Source: Ischnura elegans (lineage: Eukaryota; Arthropoda; Insecta; Odonata; Coenagrionidae). From it: DNA of 64,000 nt. The stretch covers positions 43,648,881 to 43,712,880 of the forward strand of contig NC_060252.1 of NCBI RefSeq assembly GCF_921293095.1, written 5' to 3'. Positions 46,097 through 57,795 of this stretch are shown one piece after another (within the stretch, counting starts at the first letter, position 1; every line of letters begins with the position of its first letter). The position numbers and the translations under genes are program-made. The notes below the pieces were generated by a model. It did no database searches. It worked only from the letters and a program-made list of their open reading frames with translations, and had not been told where the DNA came from.

Positions 46097-46139
46097 TCCT
46101 AGTGCATTACGCGCCGCACACTCGGATGTCTCATGATCT

Positions 46140-46500
46140 ACATCTACATTCCACCGCCTTACCAGGCGTTAACAAAGAATGAAAAAGGAAATACGCGGAA
46201 TGAGTTTCACCAAGCATTTTTCATCTCCCTATTTTTTGGGGGAAAAACAAATTCCATATATCTACGTAATACCAAGCAACCCGCCTAAATAAGCGCGTGG
46301 CAGGGGTTTTAGGACACCAGCCGTCTACATATTAAATGCAATTGCTCAAAAAAAATAAGACTGCCATTTATTAACATCCTTTATGGTTCAGGGAAAAAAC
46401 TAATTCGCATATCTCTGCGTTCGGTAAAATATCTCTCTTGATTTATCGCTCCTGCCGGACCTGGAAATATAGAATCCAGACCTACAAGATCCGATACATA
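46140..46500 (-). pseudogene. CR1/Jockey-like LINE 3' end
   Basis: Minus-strand blocks TATTTCCAGGTCCGGCAGGA and AAGAGAGATATTTTACCGAA match the copy at 56110-56165 (which encodes RKLREIFCQTDRY). The 3' untranslated part GGTGTCCTAAAACCCCTGCC and the tail GCTTGGTATTACGTAGATAT lie near 46310-46260. Confidence 0.65.
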
Positions 46501-46672
46501 TATATGTAATGCATAAGTTGACCTGAGTACATGTTTATTCGGCATTTAAGTTGTACCCGCACCTATTGATTAATTTTGCCTATTTAATCAGATACTTGCA
46601 GATGTACCCTCATATAAGATACATACATCCAAAATTCTCACTTATACACCTTCAAACGTGCTACACACGCAA

Positions 46673-46901
46673 TTAACCCTTCCTAACCCAGAGCTGATTC
46701 CGGGAGAAATCAAATTTGAAGATTTTTGAATTTGAAAACTTGAAAATTTTACACTCAATGATAATCATCGTGGCAGTTTAATATTTCGTCATTAAAATTT
46801 ACACTAAAAATAATAGGTAGTTTAGATATCTCCTGGATAGAGCTGAAAGTTTAAACACTTTTGACGTTGCTTAGAAGCAACATTGGGTTATAAAGGGTTA
46901 A
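46673..46901. mobile_element. piggyBac-type MITE in TTAA
   Basis: TTAACCCTTCCTAACCCA at the left and the inverse of TTAACCCTTTATAACCCAAT at the right. TTAA flanks both ends (46673-46676, 46898-46901), the exact target of piggyBac elements. A near-palindrome GTTGCTTAGAAGCAAC lies just inside the right end. 229 bases in all. Confidence 0.75.
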
Positions 46902-47342
46902 AACTAGCTCCTCCAGAATTTTCTTTCTACAAACACATACGTTCGATCCTTGAAAGTCTTGAAATGCTTGAAAACCGCCCATCATGCAAACACATCCAAA
47001 TTATACACCAACAAAATGTTTAGCATGGATGTAAGAAGCCTCGCAGGCAGACGAAACCCTAAGGGGAATGTTTTTCAGCTTCATATTAAAAGGAGTGGTC
47101 GCCACGGCTAACTACAGGCAGAAAGGCTAGTGCGGGGAATATTGATGAAAGTACAATGCAATATTAATTGTGATTCACAGTTGAAACGCACTGGAGTAAC
47201 AACTTTCTCTCGCATTAGGTCATACCTTTTCTATGTCCCCACTTATTTCTCACATACTTTCTGAAGTGGGACGCTCCCAGCCACCCACAATCACCCAGGA
47301 GGCTTGGCGTATGCTCGACTTATCAATGGAAACGCAGTTCTA

Positions 47343-47515
47343 CATCTACATAATACCCTGCGAGCCACCTCTATCGTGTTAGGCAGTGGGTCATTTATCA
47401 CCAGCATGTAGCATGCAAGAGGATTCTACTATGCACACCACACGGTCATAAAAATGTTAGGCATGTTAAAAAATTATACATTCATTCAAAGGCAAAACTT
47501 GCCAACTACTCACGG
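47343..47515 (-). repeat. SINE-like repeat (family C)
   Basis: On the minus strand: AGTTGGCAAGTTTTGCCTTT, AACATTTTTATGACCGTGTG, CTTGCATGCTACATGCTGGT, and the tail GGTGGCTCGCAGGGTATTAT then GTAGATGTAGA. It is a full-length copy with a complete tail. Confidence 0.75.
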
Positions 47516-48506
47516 AGGCAATAATTATCACTCCTAACTTTTGGAAGATACATGTATTTATGGAATTAAAATGAGCAGCTGATCTAGCAAGCCTTTCGAA
47601 ACACGTGCAGTAGAGTTTTTAAATTAAAATGAATTGGACAGCACGATATTTTTGTGCATAATTCATAGACGTAGATTTAATCAGAAATACGGAGAATGAA
47701 TAAGAAGCATCCAAAGCGCAAAAAATTTGAAAATATACTCCGTGCCCTCCGTAGGGAACCCTTTCGTCACCACAGGTGCCCAAGAGAAAAAGAAATCCCC
47801 GCTCGCAATTCCAGAGAGATCGCTGGCCCGGAGACGTCACCCTTTAGTCTCGCAATTCGAACGTGTGCACGAGGATCGTGATCCAGCGCCGTGTCTACCC
47901 ATCGCTGGCTCTCACGAAAAGTGCAGCCGCTCAGCAATCAATGATGCATCGCGGGAGTCCCATTACAGATTGGGAGAATTTGCATTCATTTGCTCACGTA
48001 AGTGCTCACGAATATCACGATGGAGAATCTCTCCGATAGCCCACTACATGTCGTCAACTACACCGCAATTCAAAGGATTTGGTAGCGTCGATGACGGAGG
48101 ATCGATACGAACTTGACAGAGTAAACAAGCTAAACTTAAGCCTGTTCACCGAAATTCATAATCCTGATGATACGGTCTAAAAAATTATTACTTATCAATG
48201 CTATATCCAAGATAAAATATGAACAAAAAATCTGACGGAGGAGGGCCAAGCTGACAAACGTACAGGATAGGGCACTGCCCTTTGACTCTTGACCCTTTGA
48301 CTAGGGCACTGTCCACTGCCTTTCTCTTTACCGAAGAGAAGCAAGCTCCTCAGTGTGATTAGTGTAGGTGCCCCTTAAGTATCCGACATATCCTTACAGT
48401 GCGTGACAAATACCGTGGGGAGCGGACACGGTTCAATATAGGGGGGATCTTGAATCCCTTCTCGGAGACCACCCTACTAATTTGAATAACGTTATGTTAT
48501 TCCTCA
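47516..48506. other. No gene recognised
   Basis: Overlapping plus-strand frames at 47696-48116 in a GC-richer stretch show no domain. A local direct repetition of AGGGCACTG occurs at 48269-48310. Confidence 0.35.
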
Positions 48507-48674
48507 AGGAAATCGGTCTGTTTAGCAAAATATAAAAGTTCCTACTTATTTTATGTCAATAAACTAACTAACGACTATTTTAATAAACGATTTGAATCAA
48601 ATGACTGAGTAGTGGTGCAGCATGACCCAGCCATCGACGCACCCGAACACTCAATTCTACTACTACTACTGGTT
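48507..48674 (+). repeat. Direct repeat of about 165 bases, copy 1
   Basis: GGTCTGTTTAGCAAAATATA, AAAGTTCCTACT, AATAAACGATTTGAATCAAA and CGACGCACCCGAACAC recur in the same order at 49146-49308. Confidence 0.8.
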
Positions 48675-49145
48675 TGGAGTCAGATCGCAAATTAACTAGA
48701 AAATGTTTGAACCGGTTTGAGTGTGCGCATAAACTTGCTCATCTTCACTCACAGCAATAGTGGCGCAGAGCTTCGTTAAAAAAATAAGTAAATTTGGTCG
48801 TACTTCTCTTGTTTTACGTAGGAAATACAAGGGAAATACAATGGTTTTATAAATTGGATTTCGCTCGTATTTTCGTCCTGTATTACAATCGTATTACAAT
48901 TGATTTGTTTGCAAGGTTTTGGAACACAATGGTAATACAGTGATTTTACATATATTAATACAATTTGTATTCAAGCGATTGTGCTGTCTGGGCACTAATT
49001 CGATTATTTCTACTTAGAAAGCAAGCGTGACGTATATTCATGATGCCCTTAGGCCCTCAGAGGACTAGCAATCTCATGAACTTTCTGTGGAGTCGCTGAA
49101 TTGGCATGAGCATAGCCATAAGCGCGGAAAATAGAAATATTTTAA
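48675..49145. other. Spacer between the direct repeats
   Basis: The right part of 48820-48990 (TACAATCGTATTACAATTG and CGATTGTGCTGTCTGGGC) has the look of a DNA-transposon end, but no partner end was found. Confidence 0.35.
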
Positions 49146-49308
49146 AGGAAATTGGTCTGTTTAGCAAAATATAAAAGTTCCTACTCATTTTATGCAAATA
49201 ATTTATGCATATACGACCCTTTGAATAAACGATTTGAATCAAATGTCTGAGCAGTGGTGCAGAATGAACGACGCCGTCGACGCACCCGAACACCCAATTC
49301 TACCACTA
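49146..49308 (+). repeat. Direct repeat, copy 2
   Basis: It aligns with copy 1 at roughly 85 percent by eye, with small indels around TTTATGCAAATAATTTATGC. Confidence 0.8.
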
Positions 49309-50966
49309 CCGAACAAAAAATGGAAATTTCCACCTTCCACTACCGACCATCATTTTGACACTCTATGTCATTATCAAGGCACCTTTTTATCACGGATATA
49401 TCGCATTTCGAACACCTCAAGACTGAAACGATTTCTAAGGTTATCAATGTTATTCCTCGGGAGTACAAATCATAATCACTGATCAAAAACCCTATGATTG
49501 GTTTGACGCAGTTCTAAAATCCCTAGATGCTAATCTTTTCGTATTTACTTACTTCTTCTGCCTTCCTGCTTTCTTTGCCTATATCATATATTTTATTCAA
49601 GGCCTTCCTTTTCCGTTGCGAGAGTAAGTATTCTATCTAATGTATTGTTTAAAATAATGGATCGCTCTACACTAATCGCGGCGCGCTGCGGACATTTTTA
49701 GTACTCATTAAAATGCGCCCAATGTGGTAACAAAAATAAAGTCACCGCGGAACGGACTGGGGCCTTCTCTCGATAATCCTCTCGCAAGTGTTTTTCCCAA
49801 CTTAGTTTCGAGAAATAATTGCTACACGAAGTAATGGTTAGCGGAAACCTAAATCTGTCCACTTCATCGGCTCTTGAATTTTACTAACTCGTTTCAGTAA
49901 TGAAACTACCCAAATATATTTTTTTTATTATCACAAGATACCATAACACCTGCAAAAGTCAACCCATTTATAATTTTAAAAATTAATAGCAGCAACTCAC
50001 CTTCATGAATTAAAATATCAGATTTTTTGGTGTGTTCTATTTATCTCTTCCATAATATTTTTATTCTTTGTTAAAATTGCTGAAAAGAAGCTGAAATTGT
50101 CTCCCGTTAACGCAATCTCGGTGTTATCCGACATTAATACTGTGGTGGCCCTTCACCATCGTCTGAATACGCGTTGTTTATGGAGATATCAGTGGCTCGT
50201 AACTCTGACACTTTACCGTGGACAGCGCTGCTGGCGCGGCTGAAACCGGAAAATAAGAAGTATGAAGTGAAGGACGTGGAAGGAAGTGGATTGTTTTGAA
50301 TCATTGAGTGCGAAAATGGATCGGAAAAAAAGAAGCTTAAGCGACGAGATTGACCTCCTTGATGTACACACAAACCCTGGTTTTCAAGAAAGGGAAGTGA
50401 AGCTATTTTCGGTGAAATGGAATTTTCTGCCTTTCAACGCTCTTTCCAATCTTCAGAACACGAGTTCAGTACCGGGTTCCCGCGGCTTTAATGCACGTTG
50501 GTTCGTAACCGAAGAAGGCATTGACCTACAACGTACGGATATAGCATATGTATCCATATTTATGGTACACTAGTATGTTTCAGTGAATAAGGAAAGCTAG
50601 ATTTTTCATTTTTGTAGCTTAAAATTTTTATTTTTTGCAAATTTGAAAATATTATAAACAATATTGGTTGGATTTGCACTATTTTCTTGTGGAATGCGTT
50701 TATTTAATATATTCTGTTGATTTGGTTTTTTTATTATTCTTTTCGTGGCATATCTACGGATTAAATGCATTTGTTTTTTTAGTAAAGAATTAATGTGATC
50801 TATGGTGATGAAAGAAGTTAATGCAAAGACTTGATTTATAAGGAGAGAGAAAGAGAAAATTTACAGGGTAAATATCGTTCTAATAGTTGGTAATCAGTCA
50901 AAGTAATTTAAAAAAATAATGCCACCACAATAATTTCAAAAGTTAAGTAAAATATTTAAAAATTAT
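49309..50966. other. No gene recognised
   Basis: A plus-strand frame at 50286-50573 (MDCFESLSAKMDRKKRSLSD start) has an ATG-rich, lysine-rich beginning but no domain I can name. It is left as unassigned. Confidence 0.3.
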
Positions 50967-51050
50967 GATTTGTGAATGAAAAGCTTTGCTGTTAGTCGGG
51001 AAAATAAAATTCCAAATTGTAGAAACAGCAAAGTTTTTCATTCACAAATC
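50967..51050. repeat. Hairpin with 27-base arms
   Basis: GATTTGTGAATGAAAAGCTT then TGCTGTT is matched by AACAGCAAAG then TTTTTCATTCACAAATC, with one mismatch and a 30-base loop. It may be a Penelope-like footprint, since TTTCATT-rich arms of this kind flank the copy at 36359. Confidence 0.75.
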
Positions 51051-52202
51051 AGTAAGATGGATTTCTACAACGTGAAGGCCTCTACTCTTCAGTGCGTTTA
51101 AAAATTCTCATCGTATGTCCTGGATGTTATGTAATAATTGAATTAAATGGAAAGGGATAATTATATAATAATATAAAAGGGGTATTAAATACAGTGCTGC
51201 TCATGAAGTGGTCCGATGTTCACGTTTATCCCTGAGGGTGGTTTTAATAAAGACCGAGAACGTGGCAATAGTTAATTATTATTTTATTAAACCAATCAAC
51301 CACTGAGAATACCAGAAGACAATACAATTACAGCGGTCGAGATAAACTATCACCTAATGATTTTTTTATTGTTTCGGAGAGAGATGCGACTCATTAATAT
51401 GATTTCGCAAATGTTATTGAACTCCATGGGACTACAGGAAGAAGTTGCATGCTCATTCGCATAATTTCACGGCCCGCTGCAGGAGAAAATCTCCTGCGGC
51501 CGAGAATGTCGGCGATAGGATCACTGCGTGCGTCGCAGCAGGTCAAAGCAATTGAGGCCATAAATCACCAGTTCCAGTCAATCGATACGATGAAGTCACC
51601 GTGCAATTCCTCCGGAATACCCTGATTTCTTCTATCAGACGGTTAAAAGGTGATGATACGGTACGGAGAGAAAATCGACCTCAAGATGCCGTCCATCCGA
51701 CAAGGAAGCCACCCGGAATATAAGTCTAATAGAATGACCGACGACGTCGTATTTTATTCTTCGCCAATTTCAGTCCGTACACGCACCTCTGCGGATAGCA
51801 AAGAGGTTCCAGGAGATTTCATTCGCTAAACCGCTGGCAGGTGAAATCTGCCTTCCACGCATAAGTAGAAATACAGTTGATTCTAGAATACTGGTACTAA
51901 CCAAAGTGATAACGGAGTCATCAGCAATGCACAGTAGGCCAGATCGGAAAAATCGATTATTTTCAAATCCATATGGCCTGTAACGTCGTGTCCATGATGT
52001 TGGGCGTAATTAATTATGCACTGATGTTTAAACTGTTCTTTTTTGTTATTTGTATGCATATTTGTGTTTTGGAGTTGACAGCGCTATGGTGATGAGGAGT
52101 AAACAGGGGATTTCGAGAGAGAGAGTCATTTTGGATGGAGGAGATGAAATAAAGCGCTTAAGTATTATTATTGTCTCAGAGGAAAGAGGTTGCGACATCA
52201 CA
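51051..52202. other. No recognisable feature
   Basis: 51470-51760 is GC-richer with a small hairpin (CTGCAGGAGAAAATCTCCTGCGG). No frame of interest. Confidence 0.35.
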
Positions 52203-52911
52203 GGCCCAATGAAAAAATTTGTGGGACTGATTAAAAATAAGCCCTTAAAAATTTGAAACCTCTAGGTGAACCCCTGGCCCTCGCTCAAATGCAATTGAGG
52301 GTGTAGGATCCAAATTCGAAAAATTTAATATTTTATGGTAATGCGCTATAGCATTTTCCGAGTTACTGCCCTTCTAGCTCAAAAATTACGTGCATTTTGA
52401 CGTATCTACCACCGTTTAGCCACAAAATGCCAAATTTGAGTTCGCGTCCGCGAAGAAAATATTCCAACTTCCACGTAGCGTCTCGGATAAAAGAGCGGCA
52501 GGCCGCTCCCTTCCTCTCTCCGCTCGCTTCTCCCCTTCCCACGCCTCGAATACAGCAAAATTCATCCCTCATGTGCTGCTAGGAGGGCGTTCACCTTTGA
52601 TGATATAAATCGGAAGATTGTCGAAGGTAAAAAAGGACTCATAGTGAGGCGACTTGTCCCTTATTTGGCACCTCGTCGGCGTTAAAAAAAATCGATGTTA
52701 CCAACTTTTGGAGAAGTGATGAAATATTTTTAGACCCGAAAATGCAGGAAAGGAACCCTGAAAGGGCAGTAACTCGGAAAAATCTACAGGTGATGACCAT
52801 AAAATATTTAACTTTTCGAATTTTGATCCTCCCCTCTAACTTGCATTTGAGCGAAGGTCAGGGTTCACCTTTCAATTTTTTTATCAGTCCCACAACTTTT
52901 TTCCCTGGGCC
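52203..52911. mobile_element. Non-autonomous element with about 170-base inverted repeats
   Basis: The left arm (52203-52380: GGCCCAATGAAAAAATTTGT, GGGACTGATTAAAAA, CCTCGCTCAAATGCAA, TAATATTTTATGGT, TTTTCCGAGTTACTGCCCTT) is matched in reverse complement by 52757-52911. The arms are separated by about 375 bases without transposase. The architecture resembles the element at 4382-4857. Confidence 0.8.
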
Positions 52912-52969
52912 AGATGGATTTGAAAAAAATTATTTTTCCAATCCGCCCTAATGCACAAATATGAGAAAT

Positions 52970-53082
52970 TCCACAGAGAAATTCGCTTTGACCGGGATAC
53001 GAACCCGGATCCCTCGATTTCCGGCCGAGTGATTTATCCAGCTATGCTGCCGCGGCGTCAATCGCTTCTGTGGAAATTTGTG
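52970..53082 (-). repeat. tRNA-derived SINE
   Basis: Minus strand: GCCGCGGCAGCATAGCTGGA (A-box side), then GATCCGGGTTCGTATCCCGG (B box). Imperfect inverted sequences AATTTCCACAGAGAA and TTCTGTGGAAATT flank it. Confidence 0.6.
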
Positions 53083-53749
53083 GACAATAACCGAAAAGAT
53101 GGTCTGGACTGCTGAGCATACTATACGACTAGCAGTCCAAGTCGTGCGCCACAGCCGGAGTGCAAAGCCCGAACTCTGAACACTCTAGGCGTTCGCTCTT
53201 GACTGATTCAAGCATACCGGGACAACAAATGTGGGAAATACACAGGTTCTTATGATAAATATAAATTCAAATGTAAGTTAGAATTTGTTGGAATACTTTG
53301 GCTGCCTCGGATTAAAGCAAAGGGGACTATTAATTTTACCCGCGAGCTAATGGGAAACAAAATAAATGCAGTCAATAATTGTGTTTTTTGGTGGTTTCAC
53401 TTTTAACCAATGCCTCCCGGAACCCCCCTGTGATCGTTGTTATGGACGCAGTTTCAAAATCGAATCGCGCATTATCAAAGGCTTACATTAAAAGTGATCT
53501 AACAGGTGAGATACGCTTAAATAGAGAAAACAACTTGAATGGTGCAAAGGGTACTGCATTTACGACAGATTTCAATGCTGTGGTGCCATGGTGACATATG
53601 AATTGTCCCGGCGAGTTTTTTGAGCAAGGGTGAGCAAAGCCTCGTTCTTAAACTTAAGTATTCATTCCGAATGATAGACACGTATGAATAAAAAAAATCA
53701 AAAGAAAACCTGCGTTTTAGGCAACGAACTGCATGAAGTGAAATTTTGG

Positions 53750-53995
53750 AAAGAATAAAGAGGAAAAATATTCTGACACTTAAAGCTTGCTCTCCATTGA
53801 AATATGAGAAATATACTGCCGAACGCACATTTATGGGAATTAATATTCCCCGAAAATTAACGTTCTGTGATAAATGATTGGTGCGACTCATTAGACAATT
53901 ATCTATGACGCGCTCCTTTTTTTTGTAAACGGTAGGTGTCCGAACACCCCCTGCCACACGCCCACGGATGCGACTTGTGCTGTAGTATGCGGACA
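53750..53995 (+). pseudogene. CR1/Jockey-like LINE 3' end with tail
   Basis: Decayed coding part GAACGCACATTTATGGGAAT and ATTCCCCGAAAATTAACG, then GGTGTCCGAACACCCCCTGC and a decayed tail GTAGTATGCGGACATAT. The order is as at 43866-44210. Confidence 0.6.
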
Positions 53996-54990
53996 TATTT
54001 TAGGGAAAATTCTTTGCCTAAAATAAAAAATATAAAAACTAAATTGATTCCGCCCTTAATGCAGGAATAATCGTCCAAATCCAGCCCTCAGTTTCACTAA
54101 GGAAAGAAAATACATGATGTTGCATCACATGCCCACGCTTAGGCGATTACGCATTGCACGTCTGGAATAGATTTAATTCTCTCCAGACTTATGTTTACCT
54201 TCAAAGAAGGATGATGCAGTTAAAGGTGATTTAAAGACATGAACACTAATAATGAGACCCAAAAACCGTTAGGTATTCAGACGACGGGCCGCGTAAAAAA
54301 AGAACATCGCGTGAACTAGAAGAGACAAGCGCTTACAAAAAGGTTAGTTCCCACGAGCATTTATAAATAGCGGTCGTGACTGAAATTTCCTTTTTTTCAA
54401 GCAGGGAGAAGTCAACGCTCTTAACCCGCTAACACACGTTTTCACTAAAAAAAAAACATTCGAAGGAGTGTTAGTAAAGCGTACACATTAAAATACTGCT
54501 CCATTTTTTTGAGCCTTCGGTATGTGAAGAAAACCAGTCATATTATAAACAGGGAAAGTGTCTTGAGTATTATTTCCAAAAACTATCGAAAGAATCTTGC
54601 GATCTAGCTTGAAAGGTAAATTCTTTCCCACAGTACTAAGTTTCCTGCAGGGAATGTGTGTGCCTCTAGGTGCAAAATAAGCAATTACTTGAAAATCGGA
54701 AAAACTTTTCCTTCCAGTAATATTGATTAAAAGTAGGGTCATGAAGATTGTCTGAGAGATGCACTGAACGGTTGAGGCCTTAACTTTGTAGAAATCTATT
54801 ATGGATATAGCACATATTAGATACTAAGCCCAAAAAAATTCTACAACAGTCACATATAGGGACAGGTTTTGGGGACCCAGTAGTTTTGTATCGGAGAAGG
54901 TCTCAAATAATAACCTACTTACATTTTATATAAATGCCTTTTTTAAGCATAATTTGACGAATGACTAGACTGCGATGTCAGTAAAAAATA
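53996..54990. other. No recognisable feature
   Basis: AT-rich; one TTAACCCGCTAACAC near 54421 could be a lone piggyBac-like terminus, but no partner end was found. Confidence 0.4.
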
Positions 54991-55107
54991 TTTCTCAAGT
55001 TTTTACGAGATTCGCAAACGATAACGCCGTAAGATTTACGTGCTTTACATGATTTAGCACGTGGTTTGTTTGCTTACAATAAAATTAAGGCGCATTTTAT
55101 ACAACTT
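54991..55107 (+). repeat. 117-base direct repeat, copy 1
   Basis: TTTCTCAAGTTTTTACGAGA to TTATACAACTT, repeated at 55266-55382 with four substitutions and no indel. Confidence 0.95.
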
Positions 55108-55265
55108 TTTATTAAATCGCGCATATATATTCATTTGTTGCTATCAAAAAACTCGATGAATTATATTTTCCCTTTTTCACCCAGGGCACAAAATAAAACA
55201 AGTGCATCAAGCTTCACCACCTTTGTACACCGCTTGCCCGTTGAGGGCAAGGAGGGGACCATGAG

Positions 55266-55382
55266 TTTCTCAAGTTTTTACGAGATTCGCAAACGATAAT
55301 GCCGTAAGATTTACGTGCTTTACATGACTTAGCACGTGGTTTGTTTGCTAACAATAAAATTAATGCGCATTTTATACAACTT
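55266..55382 (+). repeat. 117-base direct repeat, copy 2
   Basis: Starts 275 bases after copy 1. The 158-base spacer has no coding motif. The unit lacks TG...CA ends, which argues against LTRs of a miniature retrotransposon. Confidence 0.95.
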
Positions 55383-55889
55383 AAAAAAAAAGAAAAAATT
55401 ATGAATTTTATACGTGATTATAAAAAATAAAATTATCAAAATAAATATGGTGAAGATGAGGGAATAACACGACCATACCTTCGACCACAGGAAGAATGAA
55501 TAAAAATAACAGATCATGTCAAAAATGCACTCCAGCCACATAAAACATTATCCCTATGCGGTAAGCTTCACACAGCGGCGTAATTAGGCTATTGGCTTCC
55601 TGCTGCCTCCGGGGGAAATCTAAAATCACTGTCTGAATCCTCGGAAATGAGATGTCGTCGATAACCTCTCACAATGAGAGATGTTAAAACTCCCCTCATC
55701 CGGCCTTACCTCACTTCCCATTCCGTTCGGATCATCTTCGGACATAACCACGCGATAACCTGAGAGATGTAGGTCTTCCAGTCAATTAAAGAAAGTTGAA
55801 ATTTTCGTAACTCCCGGGCGCGTACTAGGCAACGCTCGGATAGGAGACAGGAGAAAATAATTTTAAGGTGGAACCACACCAACGGGATT
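55383..55889. other. No gene; possible lone hAT terminus
   Basis: CAGCGGCGTAATTAGG at 55573 resembles a hAT end, without a detected partner. Confidence 0.35.
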
Positions 55890-56985
55890 GCACATGCATA
55901 ATACCCCGCAATCCGCCACAAAAGGCGAGCGGTAGGTTAAGATTAAGTTCAAGTCCTCACTCTTGGCTCCACGCACGAACGTCGTTTAAATCCGACGATA
56001 GAATTTCAACAAGGGGTCAACATAAGGAAATTCTCTACGGAAATAACGCCAACCATTTATCAACGTCCTTCATTGCTGGGGGTAAAAACGAACTCCAATA
56101 CCTATCCGTTTGACAGAATATCTCTCTTAATTTTCTGTCGGACCTGGAAATATAGCGGGACTCTAATATGATGTTCGTCATGTCCGTCTGAAAGATATCT
56201 ATTCCCAATTTTTCAAGCAATCCAAGCCATCTAAGCCTAGCGCGTAGCGTCCAAGCCCCTAGAGGCTCCCAGCCTAAGTCGTTTAGCATCTGTGTAACGC
56301 TTTCTGTTCTCTCGTAGAAGTTTTGGACGAATCGCGTAATTTCCTCTGTATTTTTTAAGTTACAGATTAAGGCATTCTCCGCCGGATACCATATGCTCAC
56401 TCCATTTTCAAGGTGTGGCCGGACGAGTGCAAAATAGCACCTTTCTTTTACTTTCAAAAATTTTCCCACAATACGCTTGTCGAATTCTAGCTTCTTCAGG
56501 ACTCTGCCACAAATATTTTCCATGAGAGTTTCCCGCGATAGGGTCGAAGTATCGCATTTCCCAGGTACTTCACTTCATCTGTCGCCTTTACGTTTACATA
56601 ATCCGCAGCATTTAAATGAGGACAATTTGACGACCTCCTCAAGAAAGGTACCGCCGTGCATTTGCTCAGATTAAATTCTAGTCCCCACTCTCGACTCCAC
56701 GCATAAACGTCGTTTAAATCCGATGGTGGAATTTCAAAATCAGAGTGATAATTAATTTAGCGATAGATGACAGCTAATTTTCTGCCAATTCACCTGCTAA
56801 TTCGGGAGCAGAGGCCATTTATTTATGTACATAATAAACAAAAGGGTGCCGTCTACGCTTCCTTGTGGGACATTATACGGAAAGGTATGCGGTGCAATAG
56901 GAGCATCTCCAATAAAAATACATGGAAAACCCAATACGAGGCATGAAAACACAAACTCATAACAGCAGCTGGAGAGACGCAACAA
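55890..56985 (-). pseudogene. CR1/Jockey-like LINE reverse transcriptase C-terminal half with rearranged 3' end
   Basis: Minus strand: NVPQGSVDGTLLFIMYIN (the PQGS reverse transcriptase block), a broken stretch, then EWGLEFNLSKCTAVPFLRRS, TDEVKYLG, VLKKLEFDKRIVGKFLKVKE, RCYFALVRPHLENGVSIWYP, FYERTESVTQMLNDLGWEPL, RSDRKLREIFCQTDRYWSSF. 56035-56523 is open for 162 codons; the rest needs shifts. It would be an ORF2-type polymerase copying the LINE at its target. After the coding end, 56007-55939 repeats an internal segment (56736-56667) in the same orientation at about 83 percent, and then the shared tail (GGATTGCGGGGTATTATGCA) follows at about 55940-55890. Confidence 0.8.
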
Positions 56986-57689
56986 AATTCAGGCCTTTGG
57001 GGATAGCCAGAGAACAGTTATTCATAGCTTAGACCAGATGGGGCTTATTCCATCCACATTTAACCTTTATGTTTGTGACGAAAGCTTAAGCACCAAATGC
57101 ATTCCTGCGAAGGACGAATAGGAAGATTTTTTGGCCTCAACAGCCTTTAAATGCTTGTTGAGAAATATATGGAGCATCGCCGGTGGATTTCGGTGGTAAA
57201 CAAGACCATTAGGGCTGCAGATGACGTCGGCAAGGTCATCGTTGAGGACCAATCCTGGCAAGTCCAAAAAGAGTTCAATATTAAATTCTCGTTCAAGAAT
57301 ATACTTTTGAGTTTGGACAAACAAATCCATCTAGGGTATATATTAACAGCTTCAGCGGTTAACAATCCTACCCACACCGGAATTAATCCACTACTAGATT
57401 TAAGTAAAACCAAGTTTATCTTTCCCTTCTCTGCATCCGATCGAAGGAGTGTATGAGCATGGGATTATACCTCAGTTTACAAAAACACTTGAGTAAATTT
57501 GCCGTAAAAATATAATTAAACTCTATAGAAGAGTGTGAGTTGATTCTAGATAACTTAAAAAAGCGTAACTCAACTCCGTAAACGTGAACATGTGGAGTGG
57601 ATACCCTTTGACTAAGCATACGGAAAGCTCAATCGTCACCAAATCAAACCAACCTTAAGGTTAAAATGATCAAATTACCATAAATACTT
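56986..57689. other. No gene recognised
   Basis: Overlapping frames on both strands at 57067-57456 have no motif. They could be a more 5' part of the adjacent LINE on the minus strand, but I see no diagnostic block. Confidence 0.35.
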
Positions 57690-57795
57690 TTAAAATGACC
57701 TAATAAGGTGCATGAAGAGAACCTGCTGCATACTGGTGATAAGTTCCCCGGCCAAACACCCTTGAGGTGCTCGTAGAGCATTGTGTACCCGCAGA
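57690..57795 (+). repeat. SINE-like repeat (family C), 3' part
   Basis: CTGCTGCATACTGGTGATAA, CCAAACACCCTTGAGGTGCT, then a decayed tail. 5'-truncated. Confidence 0.55.

Noticed and set aside
48820..48990. DNA transposon defined by TACAATCGTATTACAATTG
   Set aside because: Repeated short strings are present, but no pair of ends or target duplication was found.
53517..53996. 159-codon minus-strand frame
   Set aside because: It is antisense to a LINE 3' end on the plus strand; the homology is in the LINE direction.
54991..55382. Miniature LTR retrotransposon
   Set aside because: The direct repeats lack TG...CA ends, and no primer-binding site or polypurine tract was visible in the short spacer; kept only as a direct repeat.
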